Assembly (NCBI RefSeq): GCF_001625445.1
Contig: NZ_LWHG01000021.1
Coordinates: 62,001 to 126,000 of the forward strand
DNA from: Haladaptatus sp. R4
GTDB lineage: Archaea > Halobacteriota > Halobacteria > Halobacteriales > Haladaptataceae
Reading direction: 5' to 3'
DNA length: 64,000 nucleotides
Under the pieces are notes generated by a model. The model was not told the origin of the DNA. It searched no databases and saw nothing but the letters and a program-made list of their open reading frames with translations. Shown here one piece after another: positions 37,540-46,503 of this stretch. The position numbers and the translations under genes were made by a program. Position 1 is the first letter of the stretch. Each line of letters starts with the position of its first letter.

Positions 37540-37642
37540 CTTCGAACTGAGACCCCGAACTGTGACGCCAAAACCGACGAACCGAAAACGAGTGTGAACG
37601 ATCGGCACGGGGAGGCGGTTTTCCCCGACGAGGAACGTATCT

Positions 37643-37650
37643 TTTATAAC
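37643..37650 (+). promoter_or_regulatory. TATA box for rpl21e operon
   Basis: tttataac lies about 30 bases before the expected start site, leaving a leader of under ten bases to ATG 37679. It is the only strong AT-rich box before the operon. Confidence 0.5.
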
Positions 37651-37678
37651 CGTCACTGAACAAGAGCGTCATACGACT

Positions 37679-37969
37679 ATGCCGAGCTCGAACGGACCGT
37701 ACAACACCACCCGAGAAAAACTGTCGAACAACCCCCGCGACCGTGGCACCTCGCCACCACAGCGTGCAGTCCAGCAGTACGAGAACGGACAGAAAGTCCA
37801 CCTCAAGATCGACCCGAGCGTGCGAAAAGGACGCTTCCACCCGCGATTCAACGGTCGCACAGGCGAAGTCGTCGGAAAGCAGGGTAAAGCATACAAGGTC
37901 ATCATCAACGACGGTGGCAAGGAAAAGACGCTCATCACCCAGCCCGCACACCTCCGCGAACAGAAGTAA
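37679..37969 (+). CDS. rpl21e: 50S ribosomal protein L21e
   Basis: A 96-residue protein. [28 protein letters not shown] is the core of L21e. First gene of the rpl21e-rpoF-DUF655-ksgA cluster conserved in archaea. The gap to rpoF is three bases. Confidence 0.96.
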   Translation: MPSSNGPYNTTREKLSNNPRDRGTSPPQRAVQQYENGQKVHLKIDPSVRKGRFHPRFNGRTGEVVGKQGKAYKVIINDGGKEKTLITQPAHLREQK

Positions 37970-37972
37970 GCT

Positions 37973-38329
37973 ATGACTATCTTCAAGGAAAAGCTCGACG
38001 AGGAGTATCTCACCACGCCCGAGGCGAAGGAGCTCCTCGCGGACATCGAGCGCGAACGTGCGCTGGATGAAACCCGCGAGATGCCGTACAACCTCTCCCG
38101 GGCCATCGAGCACGTCAACCGGTTCGCGGCCCTCGATGCCGAGGAATCCCGCGAGCTGGTCGCCGAGCTGCTCGAACTCGAAAAGGTGGACGAGCAGACG
38201 GGCTACAAAATCGCCGACCTTCTGCCGCAGGACCGCGACGAACTGCGCGCGGTGTACGCACAGGAGCGGTTTACCCTCTCGGGCGACGAGCTGGACGAGA
38301 TACTGAACGTCGTGGCGAAGTACGAGTAG
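37973..38329 (+). CDS. rpoF: RNA polymerase subunit F (Rpb4)
   Basis: A 118-residue protein. EEYLTTPEAKELLADIE and TREMPYNLSRAIEHVNRF fit Rpb4/RpoF, which with RpoE forms the stalk of archaeal RNA polymerase. Conserved position after L21e. Confidence 0.9.
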   Translation: MTIFKEKLDEEYLTTPEAKELLADIERERALDETREMPYNLSRAIEHVNRFAALDAEESRELVAELLELEKVDEQTGYKIADLLPQDRDELRAVYAQERFTLSGDELDEILNVVAKYE

Positions 38330-38372
38330 CTTCACCGATTCTTTAAGTTGCTCGTCGCCGTATTCCAGCCCA

Positions 38373-38945
38373 ATGAGTGAATCCGAGACTGACAGCGAAG
38401 CGTCGGCTGTTGTACTCGACTTCCTGCCGAACGGTCGGGCAGAAGACGACCGTCCGCAATACCAGAAAGAGCCAGTCGCCTACGTCCTCACCGAATCTGA
38501 TTTCCACCTCCTCGAACTCACGCTCGAACAGGGGGAGAGCGTCGGTATCGGCGACAGCATTCCGATCGAACCCCCGGAGGCGCGCGAAAACGTCACCAAC
38601 GTGCGCGAAATCCCCTACGATGACCTCACCTCCGCCGCACAGTCGGAACTCGAACACGCCGTCGCGGACATCGTCGACCGCCACGAGAGGCGGTTCGTTG
38701 ACTTCTACAACGACGCCCAACCGATCACCCTCCGACTCCACCAGTTGAACCTGCTTCCCGGTATCGGGAAGAAACTGCGAAACCACGTGCTGGAAACGCG
38801 AAAGCGGAAGCCGTTCGAGAGCTTCGACGACCTCGAAGACCGTGTTTCGGGACTTCACAACCCGAAGGAGGTCCTCGTCGAGCGGATCCTCGAAGAGATC
38901 CGCTCGGACGATCTGAAATACCGAACGTTCGCCCGTCACGACTGA
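38373..38945 (+). CDS. DUF655 family protein, HhH-containing
   Basis: A 190-residue protein. EPVAYVLTESDFHLLEL and VGIGDSIPI begin the domain; LNLLPGIGKKLRNHVLETRKRKPFESFDDL is a helix-hairpin-helix-type nucleic acid binding motif. Family members always neighbour rpoF and ksgA in archaea, suggesting a role with rRNA or polymerase. Confidence 0.9.
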   Translation: MSESETDSEASAVVLDFLPNGRAEDDRPQYQKEPVAYVLTESDFHLLELTLEQGESVGIGDSIPIEPPEARENVTNVREIPYDDLTSAAQSELEHAVADIVDRHERRFVDFYNDAQPITLRLHQLNLLPGIGKKLRNHVLETRKRKPFESFDDLEDRVSGLHNPKEVLVERILEEIRSDDLKYRTFARHD

Positions 38946-39052
38946 CGGGTATTACGTTTCTTCCGCGCATCGTTTCCGTGCGCATTTCCGGAACGACTCC
39001 CAGTCGCAACTCGGTGGGTTTACGCCACTCGCTCCGGTAGGAGGGGGCAACG

Positions 39053-39937
39053 ATGGAACGCTCGCCACCCGAGGAACCCGGACGGAGAGACCCCGATGCG
39101 CTGATCCGACGCGCCGGCGCGCGGGGGAACCCGAACCGTGACCAGCACTTCCTCGTGGACGACCGAGTCGTCGATAGAATACCGACGTACGCCGAGGAGA
39201 TGCGTCTCGACCACGTGCTCGAAATCGGTGGCGGACCGGGCGTCCTCACCGACCGCCTGCTCGCGGTCGCCGACCGCGTGACGGTCGTCGAACGCGATCC
39301 GAAATTCGCCGATTTCCTCCGCCGCGAGTTTCGAGCGGAGCGTGAAGCGGGGCATTTGACTGTTGTGGAGGGCGACGCGCTGTCGGTCGAACTCCCCGAC
39401 TTTTCGGCGTGTATCGCCAACCTCCCGTACGGAATTTCGAGCGAGATAGCGTTTCGATTGCTCCCGCTCGGCAAACCCATGATCCTCATGTTCCAGAGGG
39501 AGTTCGCCGAGCGCATGGCCGCCGAGGCCGGAAGCGACGAGTACGGCAGGCTGTCGGTGACGGCACAGCACTACGCCGACGTGGAGGTCGTGGAAACCGT
39601 CCCGCGCGAAGCCTTCGCGCCGCAACCCGAAGTCGAGAGCGCAATCGTTCGGACGACCCCCAGGGACCCGGAGTACGAGGTGGACGACGAGGCGTTCTTC
39701 CTCGACTTCGTGAAGGCGGTCTTCACCCAGCGTCGGAAGACGATTCGTAACGGGATCCGGAACACGGCCCACATCTCGGGGCTTGACGACCCGGACGCCG
39801 TCGTGGACGCGCTCGAATCCCCGGACGACGAGGTATTGGGTGAGGATATCCTTCGAAAACGCGCCGGAAAGGTCACGCCCGCCCAGTTCGCGGCGATGGC
39901 GCGCGTGGCCGACGAGTACGGACGGGGTGGTGGTTGA
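39053..39937 (+). CDS. rsmA: 16S rRNA dimethyladenosine transferase
   Basis: A 294-residue protein (also named KsgA). DQHFLVDDRVVDRI and LEIGGGPGVLTDRLLAV form the SAM site; IANLPYGISSEIAF is the NLPY catalytic motif. It dimethylates the two adenines at the 3' end of 16S rRNA during small-subunit assembly. Its stop overlaps the next start (TGATG). Confidence 0.94.
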   Translation: MERSPPEEPGRRDPDALIRRAGARGNPNRDQHFLVDDRVVDRIPTYAEEMRLDHVLEIGGGPGVLTDRLLAVADRVTVVERDPKFADFLRREFRAEREAGHLTVVEGDALSVELPDFSACIANLPYGISSEIAFRLLPLGKPMILMFQREFAERMAAEAGSDEYGRLSVTAQHYADVEVVETVPREAFAPQPEVESAIVRTTPRDPEYEVDDEAFFLDFVKAVFTQRRKTIRNGIRNTAHISGLDDPDAVVDALESPDDEVLGEDILRKRAGKVTPAQFAAMARVADEYGRGGG

Positions 39938-41136
39938 TGGCGGGGATGATCGATTGGTTCAGTGGCTTCGTGGGGATAGACGCACGCCTCTTCGTCTCGG
40001 CGTTCGTCCTCGTCGCGCTACTCGCCGGAATCGTCGTGGCGTGGCGCGGACGGCGGAGACTCCAAAAGACGCTGCCGAACGCGCTGGTGAACGTCATCGT
40101 AACCGCATCGTTCGTCGTCTTCGCCGCGTTGGCGGTGCTGACGCTGATGTTCGCGTGGGATTACGTCCACTCGACGTTGCTATTCTTCTCGGGTGAGGAC
40201 CTGGAGAAGGCCCTAAACTCGAAGAACGCGGCTCGACTTCTCCTCTCGGTAGTCGCCCTCGTCGTCGCCTACGTCGTCGTGGGAATCGTTCGGGAGGCCG
40301 TCGACCGACTCACCAGACACCGGGATGCCATCTCGCGCCACCAAGCCCAGATACTGCATCGTCTCACGCAGGTGACGGTGTACGTCACCGCCGGTGCGAC
40401 CATCCTCGGAATTTGGGGCCAGCACCTGACGGGAATCCTCGTCGGTGCGGGGTTCCTCGGAATCGTCGTCGGGATGGCCGCTCGGCAGACCCTCGGGGCG
40501 GTGCTGGCCGGGTTCATGCTGATGTTCGCTCGACCGTTCGAAATCGGTGACTGGGTGGAGATAGAGGAGCGAGAGGGAATCGTCACGGACATCTCGATCT
40601 TCAACACGCGAATACAGACGTTCGACGGGGAGTACGTCCTGATTCCCAACGACATCGTCGGCGGGAACACCATCATCAACCGGAGTCGGAAGGGACGACT
40701 GCGGTTGGAGGTGGACGTCGGCATCGACTACGACGGCGACATCGAGCGAGCCACCGAAATCGCGGAGGAAGCCATGGACGAACCGGAGGACGTGCTGGCG
40801 GTTCCGTCCCCGCAGGTCGTGACCAAGTCGCTCGGCGACTCCGCCGTCGTCCTCGGCCTTCGGTTCTGGATCGACAAGCCCAGCGCGCGCAGAAAGTGGC
40901 GGGCGAAGACGACGGTCATCAACACGGTGAAAGCCGCGTTCGACGAGGAGGACATCAAGATTCCGTACCCGCAGCGCGAACTGTCGGGGCGTGCGGAGAC
41001 GAACGGATTCCAGGTCGCCCGCGGGCGGGAACGCGAACTCGGGGCGACGACGGACGGCGGCGAAGCGACCGACGGTGGAACGGCGGCGGACGAAGGAGGG
41101 AACGACTCGGCGGACGGGGATGGTGACGAACGATGA
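39937..41136 (+). CDS. MscS-family mechanosensitive channel
   Basis: A 399-residue protein from ATG 39937. About four N-terminal helices, pore-lining ILVGAGFLGIVVGMAARQ, then FEIGDWVEIEEREG, the MscS beta-domain start. The C-terminus ends in an Asp/Gly-rich tail (TDGGEATDGGTAADEGG). Its start overlaps the ksgA stop by one base and its stop overlaps the methyltransferase start (ATGA), so it is coupled to a translation operon. Confidence 0.88.
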   Translation: MAGMIDWFSGFVGIDARLFVSAFVLVALLAGIVVAWRGRRRLQKTLPNALVNVIVTASFVVFAALAVLTLMFAWDYVHSTLLFFSGEDLEKALNSKNAARLLLSVVALVVAYVVVGIVREAVDRLTRHRDAISRHQAQILHRLTQVTVYVTAGATILGIWGQHLTGILVGAGFLGIVVGMAARQTLGAVLAGFMLMFARPFEIGDWVEIEEREGIVTDISIFNTRIQTFDGEYVLIPNDIVGGNTIINRSRKGRLRLEVDVGIDYDGDIERATEIAEEAMDEPEDVLAVPSPQVVTKSLGDSAVVLGLRFWIDKPSARRKWRAKTTVINTVKAAFDEEDIKIPYPQRELSGRAETNGFQVARGRERELGATTDGGEATDGGTAADEGGNDSADGDGDER

Positions 41137-41708
41137 CTGATCTGGCGGAACGACGCGGCGAGGAAACGCAGGTGTATCAACCGGCCGAGGACTCCCATCT
41201 GCTCGCGGCGGTCGCGGCCGAGGGGATAACGGCGGACGAGTTGGTTCTGGAGGTCGGCACGGGGTCGGGATACGTCTCGGAGCACGTGGCCGACGAGACG
41301 GGTGCCCGCGTCGTGGGGGCGGACGTCAATCCTCACGCGTGCGAGCGCGCACGTGAGCGAGGAATCGAAGCGGTGCGGGCGGATTTGGTGTCGCCGTTCC
41401 GTGACGGTGCGTTCGATGCCGTGCTGTTCAACCCACCGTATCTCCCGACCGACCCGGACGACGAACGCGACGACTGGATGGAAAAGGCGCTCTCCGGCGG
41501 CGAATCCGGGCGGGAAGTCATCGACCCGTTCCTGGACGCCGTCGGGCGCGTGCTCGCGCCCGATGGCCGGGTGTACCTTCTCGTCAGCAGTCTCTCGGGC
41601 GTGGAAGAGGTCGTCTCGCGGGCGGGCGAGAACGGCTTTAGTGCCGTCGCGCTCCGCGACGAGTCGTTCCCGTTCGAGACGCTGACGATTCTGAAACTCG
41701 TCCGTTGA
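41133..41708 (+). CDS. HemK2/MTQ2-type protein methyltransferase
   Basis: A 191-residue protein. VLEVGTGSGYVSEHVA is the SAM site and LFNPPYLPTDP the NPPY catalytic motif. The archaeal HemK2 homologue methylates the Gln of the GGQ motif in release factor aRF1; the family and this gene cluster support that. The coding end (ctgaaactcgtccgttga) is the first copy of the 23-bp tandem repeat that follows. Confidence 0.88.
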   Translation: MTDLAERRGEETQVYQPAEDSHLLAAVAAEGITADELVLEVGTGSGYVSEHVADETGARVVGADVNPHACERARERGIEAVRADLVSPFRDGAFDAVLFNPPYLPTDPDDERDDWMEKALSGGESGREVIDPFLDAVGRVLAPDGRVYLLVSSLSGVEEVVSRAGENGFSAVALRDESFPFETLTILKLVR

Positions 41709-41801
41709 TGATTCTGAAACTCGTCCGTTGATGATTCTGAAACTCGTCCGTTGATGATTCTGAAACTCGTCCGTTGATGATTCTGAAACTCGTCCGCTGA
41801 C
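41687..41801 (+). repeat. five-copy 23-bp tandem repeat at a gene end
   Basis: Unit gattctgaaactcgtccgttgat occurs at 41687, 41710, 41733, 41756 and 41779; the last copy differs near its end (gctgac). Copy 1 contains the last codons and stop (41706-41708) of the methyltransferase. The other copies are downstream of the stop. No spacers, so it is not a CRISPR array. Confidence 0.95.
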
Positions 41802-41840
41802 CGCCACCGAGATTACTGCGAAACATTTTCAGGAACGGAA

Positions 41841-41850
41841 AATATTAAAC
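41841..41850 (+). promoter_or_regulatory. TATA box for MetE pair
   Basis: aatattaaac lies 26 bases before ATG 41876, so the transcript is probably leaderless. Confidence 0.5.
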
Positions 41851-41875
41851 ACCAGCATAACTAACCCCGGAGTAC

Positions 41876-42871
41876 ATGACTGAACGAATCGCCACATCCA
41901 CGGGGCTGTTTCCGCTCCCCGATTGGGCGAAGGACGATCTCTCCGATCTGAAGGGCCACCAGAAACACGACCTCATCTCGGGCGACGAAGGGTCGGAACT
42001 GACCACGGTGTACGACGACGCACGGAAGGAAGTCGTCGCGGTGCAACAGGACGCCGGACTCGACCGGGTCGTAGAGGGGCAACTGCGCTGGGACGACATG
42101 CTGGCTCATCCGCTGACGGTACACGATTCGGTCGAAACCGGCGGAATCGTGCGCTACTACGACAACAACAACTTCTATCGCGACCCCGTGGTCGTGGACG
42201 AACTCACGTTCGACGGCGACGTGGCGAACGAACTGGAATCGACCGCCGAACTCGCCGACGACGTGCAGGCCGTCCTCCCCGGTCCCTACTCGCTCGCCGA
42301 CCTCGCTACCGATGACTACTACGGCGACGACGAGGAGTTCCTCGCCGCGGTCGCGGAGTTCCTCGCCGGGGAAGTCGAGGCGTTCCCGAGCGTCGAGACG
42401 CTGTTCCTCCTCGAACCCTCGCTCGTGGAGAACCCGCCCGCGGACGGTGAGGACGCCCGCGCAAGCGAGGCGATCGACGTCGTCGCGAACGCGACGGACG
42501 CCGACGTGGTGGTACAACCGTACTTCGGGTCGCTCACCGAGAAGGTCCACGCACACGTCCTCGACGCCGACATCGACGCGCTCGGCTACGACCTCGTGAC
42601 CGACCACGACGGCTGTCTGTCCAACATCAACGAGTTCGGGACGACGGATTCGGTGTCGCTCGGACTGGTCGACGGGCAGAACACGCTGGTCGAATCACCC
42701 GAGACGGTCGCCGAACGGGTCGATTGGTTCGAGGAGAACACGCCGGTCAACGAGTTCGAGAAAGTGTATCTCACCACGAACACGGAGCCGTTCTACCTGC
42801 CGTACAACAAATTCGAGGAGAAACTGGCCGCGCTCGGTGAGGCCGCGCGGTTGGAGGAGGTGGAAATATGA
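41876..42871 (+). CDS. MetE-like protein lacking the zinc ligands (non-catalytic half)
   Basis: A 331-residue protein with the (beta/alpha)8 pattern of MetE-type methyltransferases: N-terminal STGLFPLPDWAKDDL, LPGPYSLADLA and the C-terminal LTTNTEPFYLPYN. The H-x-C zinc motif present in the next gene is missing here, so this half is likely non-catalytic, perhaps binding folate or a corrinoid protein. Its stop overlaps the start of the catalytic partner (ATGA). Confidence 0.75.
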   Translation: MTERIATSTGLFPLPDWAKDDLSDLKGHQKHDLISGDEGSELTTVYDDARKEVVAVQQDAGLDRVVEGQLRWDDMLAHPLTVHDSVETGGIVRYYDNNNFYRDPVVVDELTFDGDVANELESTAELADDVQAVLPGPYSLADLATDDYYGDDEEFLAAVAEFLAGEVEAFPSVETLFLLEPSLVENPPADGEDARASEAIDVVANATDADVVVQPYFGSLTEKVHAHVLDADIDALGYDLVTDHDGCLSNINEFGTTDSVSLGLVDGQNTLVESPETVAERVDWFEENTPVNEFEKVYLTTNTEPFYLPYNKFEEKLAALGEAARLEEVEI

Positions 42872-43937
42872 CTGAAGATAGCCGAGAGCAATTCCGTCCG
42901 GAGGATCACGACAACGACCACTTCATCCTGACGACCATCGTCGGGAGTTACCCCAAGCCGAAGTGGGTGGACCGCTCGCGCGAACTCTACAACGACCCCG
43001 ACGCGGACTTCGACGGGAAGGCGTGGCAGGAAGCGAAAGACGACGCCTCCCGCCTCATCACGGACGAACACGAGCGCGCCGGACTGGACGTCGTGGTGGA
43101 CGGCGAGATGCGGCGCAACGAGATGGTCGAGTACTTCGCCCACCGAATTTCGGGCTACGAGTTCAACGGTCCGGTGAAAGTGTGGGGACACAACTACTTC
43201 GACAAACCGAGCGTCGTCACTGACGTCGAGTACGACGAAACGTGGCTCGTGGACGAGTACGAGTTCACCAGCGAGGTGGCCGAGCGTCCCGTGAAGGTGC
43301 CCATCACCGGCCCGTACACGCTGGCGAGTTGGAGTTTCAACGAGGCCTACGACGACGAGGAGTCGCTGGCCTACGACCTCGCGGACTTGGTGAACGAGGA
43401 GATCGAGAAACTGGTCGAAGCGGGCGCACGCTACATCCAGATCGACGAACCGGCACTGGCGACGACGCCGGACGATCACGCCATCGTCGGTGGCTGTCTG
43501 GAGCGCATCGCGGACGGCATCCCGGACGACGTCTACCTCGGTCTGCACGTCTGCTACGGCGACTACTCGCGTATCTATCCCGAGATACTGGAGTTCCCGG
43601 TGGACGAGTTCGACCTCGAACTCGCCAACGCGACTTCGAGCAGTTGGACGTGTTCCGCGACCCCGAATTCACCGCGAACCTCGCGCTCGGCGTCACCGAC
43701 GCCCACACCGCCGAAGTCGAGAGCGTCGAGGAGATCAAGGCGAACATCCGGAAGGGACTCGAAATCGTCCCGCCCGAGCAACTGACCGTCAGTCCCGACT
43801 GCGGTCTGAAATTGCTCCCGCGCGACGTGGCGTACGGCAAGATGGCCAACATGGTGCAAGCCGCGCGCGAAGTCGAAGCGGAACTCGATGCCGGTGAGAT
43901 CGATATCGGCGGCGAAGCGGTCAGCGCCGACGACTGA
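42868..43937 (+). pseudogene. metE: MetE-type methionine synthase catalytic protein, single-base frameshift
   Basis: The first 255 residues read normally: TIVGSYPKPKWV, VVVDGEMRRNEMVEYFA, IDEPALATTPDDH and LHVCYGDYS, which carries the H-x-C zinc ligands. Near 43636 the frame breaks after LELAN; the other frame resumes as DFEQLDVFRDPEF and ends with TVSPDCGLK, holding the second zinc cysteine. The span is 1070 bases, one short of a multiple of three; adding a G to aacgcgac restores 356 residues. It transfers a methyl group to homocysteine. Likely a sequencing error, since both halves keep all ligands. Confidence 0.85.
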
Positions 43938-44013
43938 CGCTCGACGGCGTCCCAAAGACGAGTCTCCTCCTGTTTTTCGACCAAAAAAGTTCGAGCGACG
44001 CGTTTTCGCTCCG

Positions 44014-46257
44014 TTACCTGCCGTAGTGGCCGTGGCCGCCGTGGTAACCGCCATGGCCACCGTAACCACCGTGATGTCCGTGACCGTGATGGCCACCATG
44101 ACCACCGTGCCCGTGATGACCGTGGCCACCGTGGTGTCCGTGTCCATCGCGCGCGTATTCGAACTCGACGCTGACCGGAACGCGGCCGCCCTCACCCGGA
44201 TGGGCCGCCCACGTCGAAGCCGCGATGACTTTCTCGAAGTTACCGTTGTGGAGGAAGTGTTCGAGTTCCTGTTTCTCGCCGTCGTCGAAGGTCCGCATGT
44301 CGAGTTGCTTCACCTTCGCGCGGCCGTTCTTCTTGATGCCGATGAAGGTGAACTGGTACTCGACCTTGTCACCCGTCGCCTCGCGGAGACTCTCGAACGA
44401 GTCCGTGGAGTCCGTGGCGACGTGCTCGCCGCCGACTTCGACGTTCCGGACGTACATGCCGGGATGAGTGGTCGCCCAGTCGGTCACGTAGCGGAAGGCG
44501 ACGAGAACGTCACCCTCGCCCTCGTATTTCGAGAGGTCGAACGACTGGTTGACCCAGGTTCCGTTGGTCGTGCCGGTGTATCCCGGTACGTTCTCCTTGA
44601 CCGTCGGGTGAGCGTCCGGGTTCGGGGAGTCGTCAGTCCGGTTGGATTCCAGACTCTCCCACGTCTCCCCGCCGTCCGTCGAGACCTGCACGAAGCCGTA
44701 GTCCCAGTTCTTCTCGATGTCGTAGTTCGTCTCGAACGACAGCGTCGATCCGTTCGAGAGGTCGGCATCCATGATGGCGTACCGGTCGAGCAGGGTTCCG
44801 GACCCGGAGTACAGTACCGTCCCCTCGCCGTCGACGGGATCAGTCGCGGTCTGCCACTGGGTTCCGATGTAGTCCGTTCCCGATAGCTCCACGCCCGTTA
44901 TCGGCCCTTTGTCGGACGTATCGACCTCCTTGTAGTTGGTTCCCCACGCGCCAGCGGTACCGACGTCGTTCGACGTGTTGAGGTTCAAATCGAGACCGTC
45001 GATGTCGTACTCGTCCCGGACGTGGTGGTCCGAGGAGTCGAGCACTGCCGCGGTCGAGAAGTCCTGGTAGAGGTGGTAGAAGTCGGTGTTCGCACCGGTC
45101 TCGTTCAGGGTTTCCTCGACGCCCGCGATTCCGTTCTTCTCGTCGTGTGCGAGGTTGCTGATGAAGTCGGTTCCGTACCTGTCGCTCAGGTACATCTGGA
45201 AGCTGAGCGCGATGCCGTAGTCCGAGAGGACGTTGATAGCCCCTTGGTCCTCCCAGTTGGTGAGGGAGTTCGACGGCAGTTCCTCGTAGGCGTCGATGTG
45301 CTCTTGGGCGATGCCGTAGCCGGTGACGGTTTCGGCGTAATCGGACATGCCTTCGTTCACCCACGTCGTCTCGTCACTGTCGAGGTCGTTGTGAATGAGG
45401 TGCTGGTACTCGTGTGCGAGCGTTCCCTCGGAGCCGACCTCGTCGTTGGTTTCGTTGACTTCCTGCCATCCCGCAGCATCGAGCGTGACGACGTTGCGGT
45501 CGGTGTACTGCTGAATCTGGGGCGAGTAGAACCCGGCCGTGTAGATGGGGTACGACGAGTTGTAGTAGTTCTCGTCCCGGATGTTGTCCACCAGCAGGAC
45601 GGTCTTGCCGGACCCGTTCTCGGTGTGGTAGTAGTCGTCGGGGACCGCACCGATTTCCTCCAGTTGACTGTCGGTCCCGTTACGGGCGTCGGGTTTACCG
45701 AACACGTCGGCTTCGGTGTCGTAGATGTTCTCGTCGAACGCCGTGCGAAGCGCTTCGGCCTGCTGTTCCGAGACCGTCGGGTCGGTGCGGGAGTCGTTTT
45801 CCGGCCACGTCATGTCGCGGGCGACCCACACTTCGACGTTGTCACCGACGGAGAGGAGCGTGAAGTTCTTGAAGTAGTAGCTGTCGTTGTCGGAGCCGAG
45901 GTACTGCTTGGTCGTTCCGATGCCGTCCGGGTCGGTCGCGTCGTCGGACGGGTCCATGATGATGGACGAGTCCGTATCCGCGAGGATGGATGCCGTCCCG
46001 GCCTGTTCCCTATCCGTCGTCGTGAACCTATCGGGAGCGGAATCGAAATCTATCGGCTTGTCGAGCGACTCCTGTGAGGGTTCGCCCTTCCGATATTCGA
46101 CCCCGTCCGAGGAGTTGTTCACGGGGTGCTTCGGGTCGAGGACGGTCGGACGAAGGTCGTCGCTCGTGTTCGGGTGTGTTGCTACAGTACCGCCGGCCCA
46201 GAGGGCCGACGTGGACAGTACGACTAATAAACTCAACGCCACCGCTTTTATTTTCAT
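44014..46257 (-). CDS. exported M6-like (immune-inhibitor A-type) metalloprotease with His/Gly-rich tail
   Basis: A 747-residue protein with a Sec signal peptide at residues 1-26. HEYQHLIH (about residues 283-290) is the HExxH zinc motif of the gluzincin/M6-like enzymes, with NEGMSDYAE about 15 residues later as third ligand. A C-terminal beta-sandwich follows, with GETWESL and a W-rich segment. The last 45 residues are a run of His, Gly and Tyr (GHGHHGGHGHHGHGG...), with few other residues, probably metal binding. No anchor is visible, so secretion into the medium is likely. Confidence 0.8.
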   Translation of the reverse strand: MKIKAVALSLLVVLSTSALWAGGTVATHPNTSDDLRPTVLDPKHPVNNSSDGVEYRKGEPSQESLDKPIDFDSAPDRFTTTDREQAGTASILADTDSSIIMDPSDDATDPDGIGTTKQYLGSDNDSYYFKNFTLLSVGDNVEVWVARDMTWPENDSRTDPTVSEQQAEALRTAFDENIYDTEADVFGKPDARNGTDSQLEEIGAVPDDYYHTENGSGKTVLLVDNIRDENYYNSSYPIYTAGFYSPQIQQYTDRNVVTLDAAGWQEVNETNDEVGSEGTLAHEYQHLIHNDLDSDETTWVNEGMSDYAETVTGYGIAQEHIDAYEELPSNSLTNWEDQGAINVLSDYGIALSFQMYLSDRYGTDFISNLAHDEKNGIAGVEETLNETGANTDFYHLYQDFSTAAVLDSSDHHVRDEYDIDGLDLNLNTSNDVGTAGAWGTNYKEVDTSDKGPITGVELSGTDYIGTQWQTATDPVDGEGTVLYSGSGTLLDRYAIMDADLSNGSTLSFETNYDIEKNWDYGFVQVSTDGGETWESLESNRTDDSPNPDAHPTVKENVPGYTGTTNGTWVNQSFDLSKYEGEGDVLVAFRYVTDWATTHPGMYVRNVEVGGEHVATDSTDSFESLREATGDKVEYQFTFIGIKKNGRAKVKQLDMRTFDDGEKQELEHFLHNGNFEKVIAASTWAAHPGEGGRVPVSVEFEYARDGHGHHGGHGHHGHGGHGGHHGHGHHGGYGGHGGYHGGHGHYGR

Positions 46258-46503
46258 CCGACGTGTACTGTTAACTCTATCTACATAATTATTTGCAAAA
46301 ATGATTGAATTATTTAATCACATTAAATACTAAATACAGATGTCTTTTACACTCGGTGTATCCCGAATTTCGATTCCGAGTGCCCTGAGATACCGTGGCT
46401 GTGAGACGAGCAGGGAGGTGGAGCGACTGTCGCGCGGTCGTTTTCACGCTCGCGTTTCCGCGAACGGTACCCTTTTCGCTTCGGAGAGGATGGTTTCGAA
46501 CGT

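Noticed and set aside
41687-41801. possible CRISPR array
   Set aside because: Copies are directly adjacent with no spacers and include a gene's stop codon.
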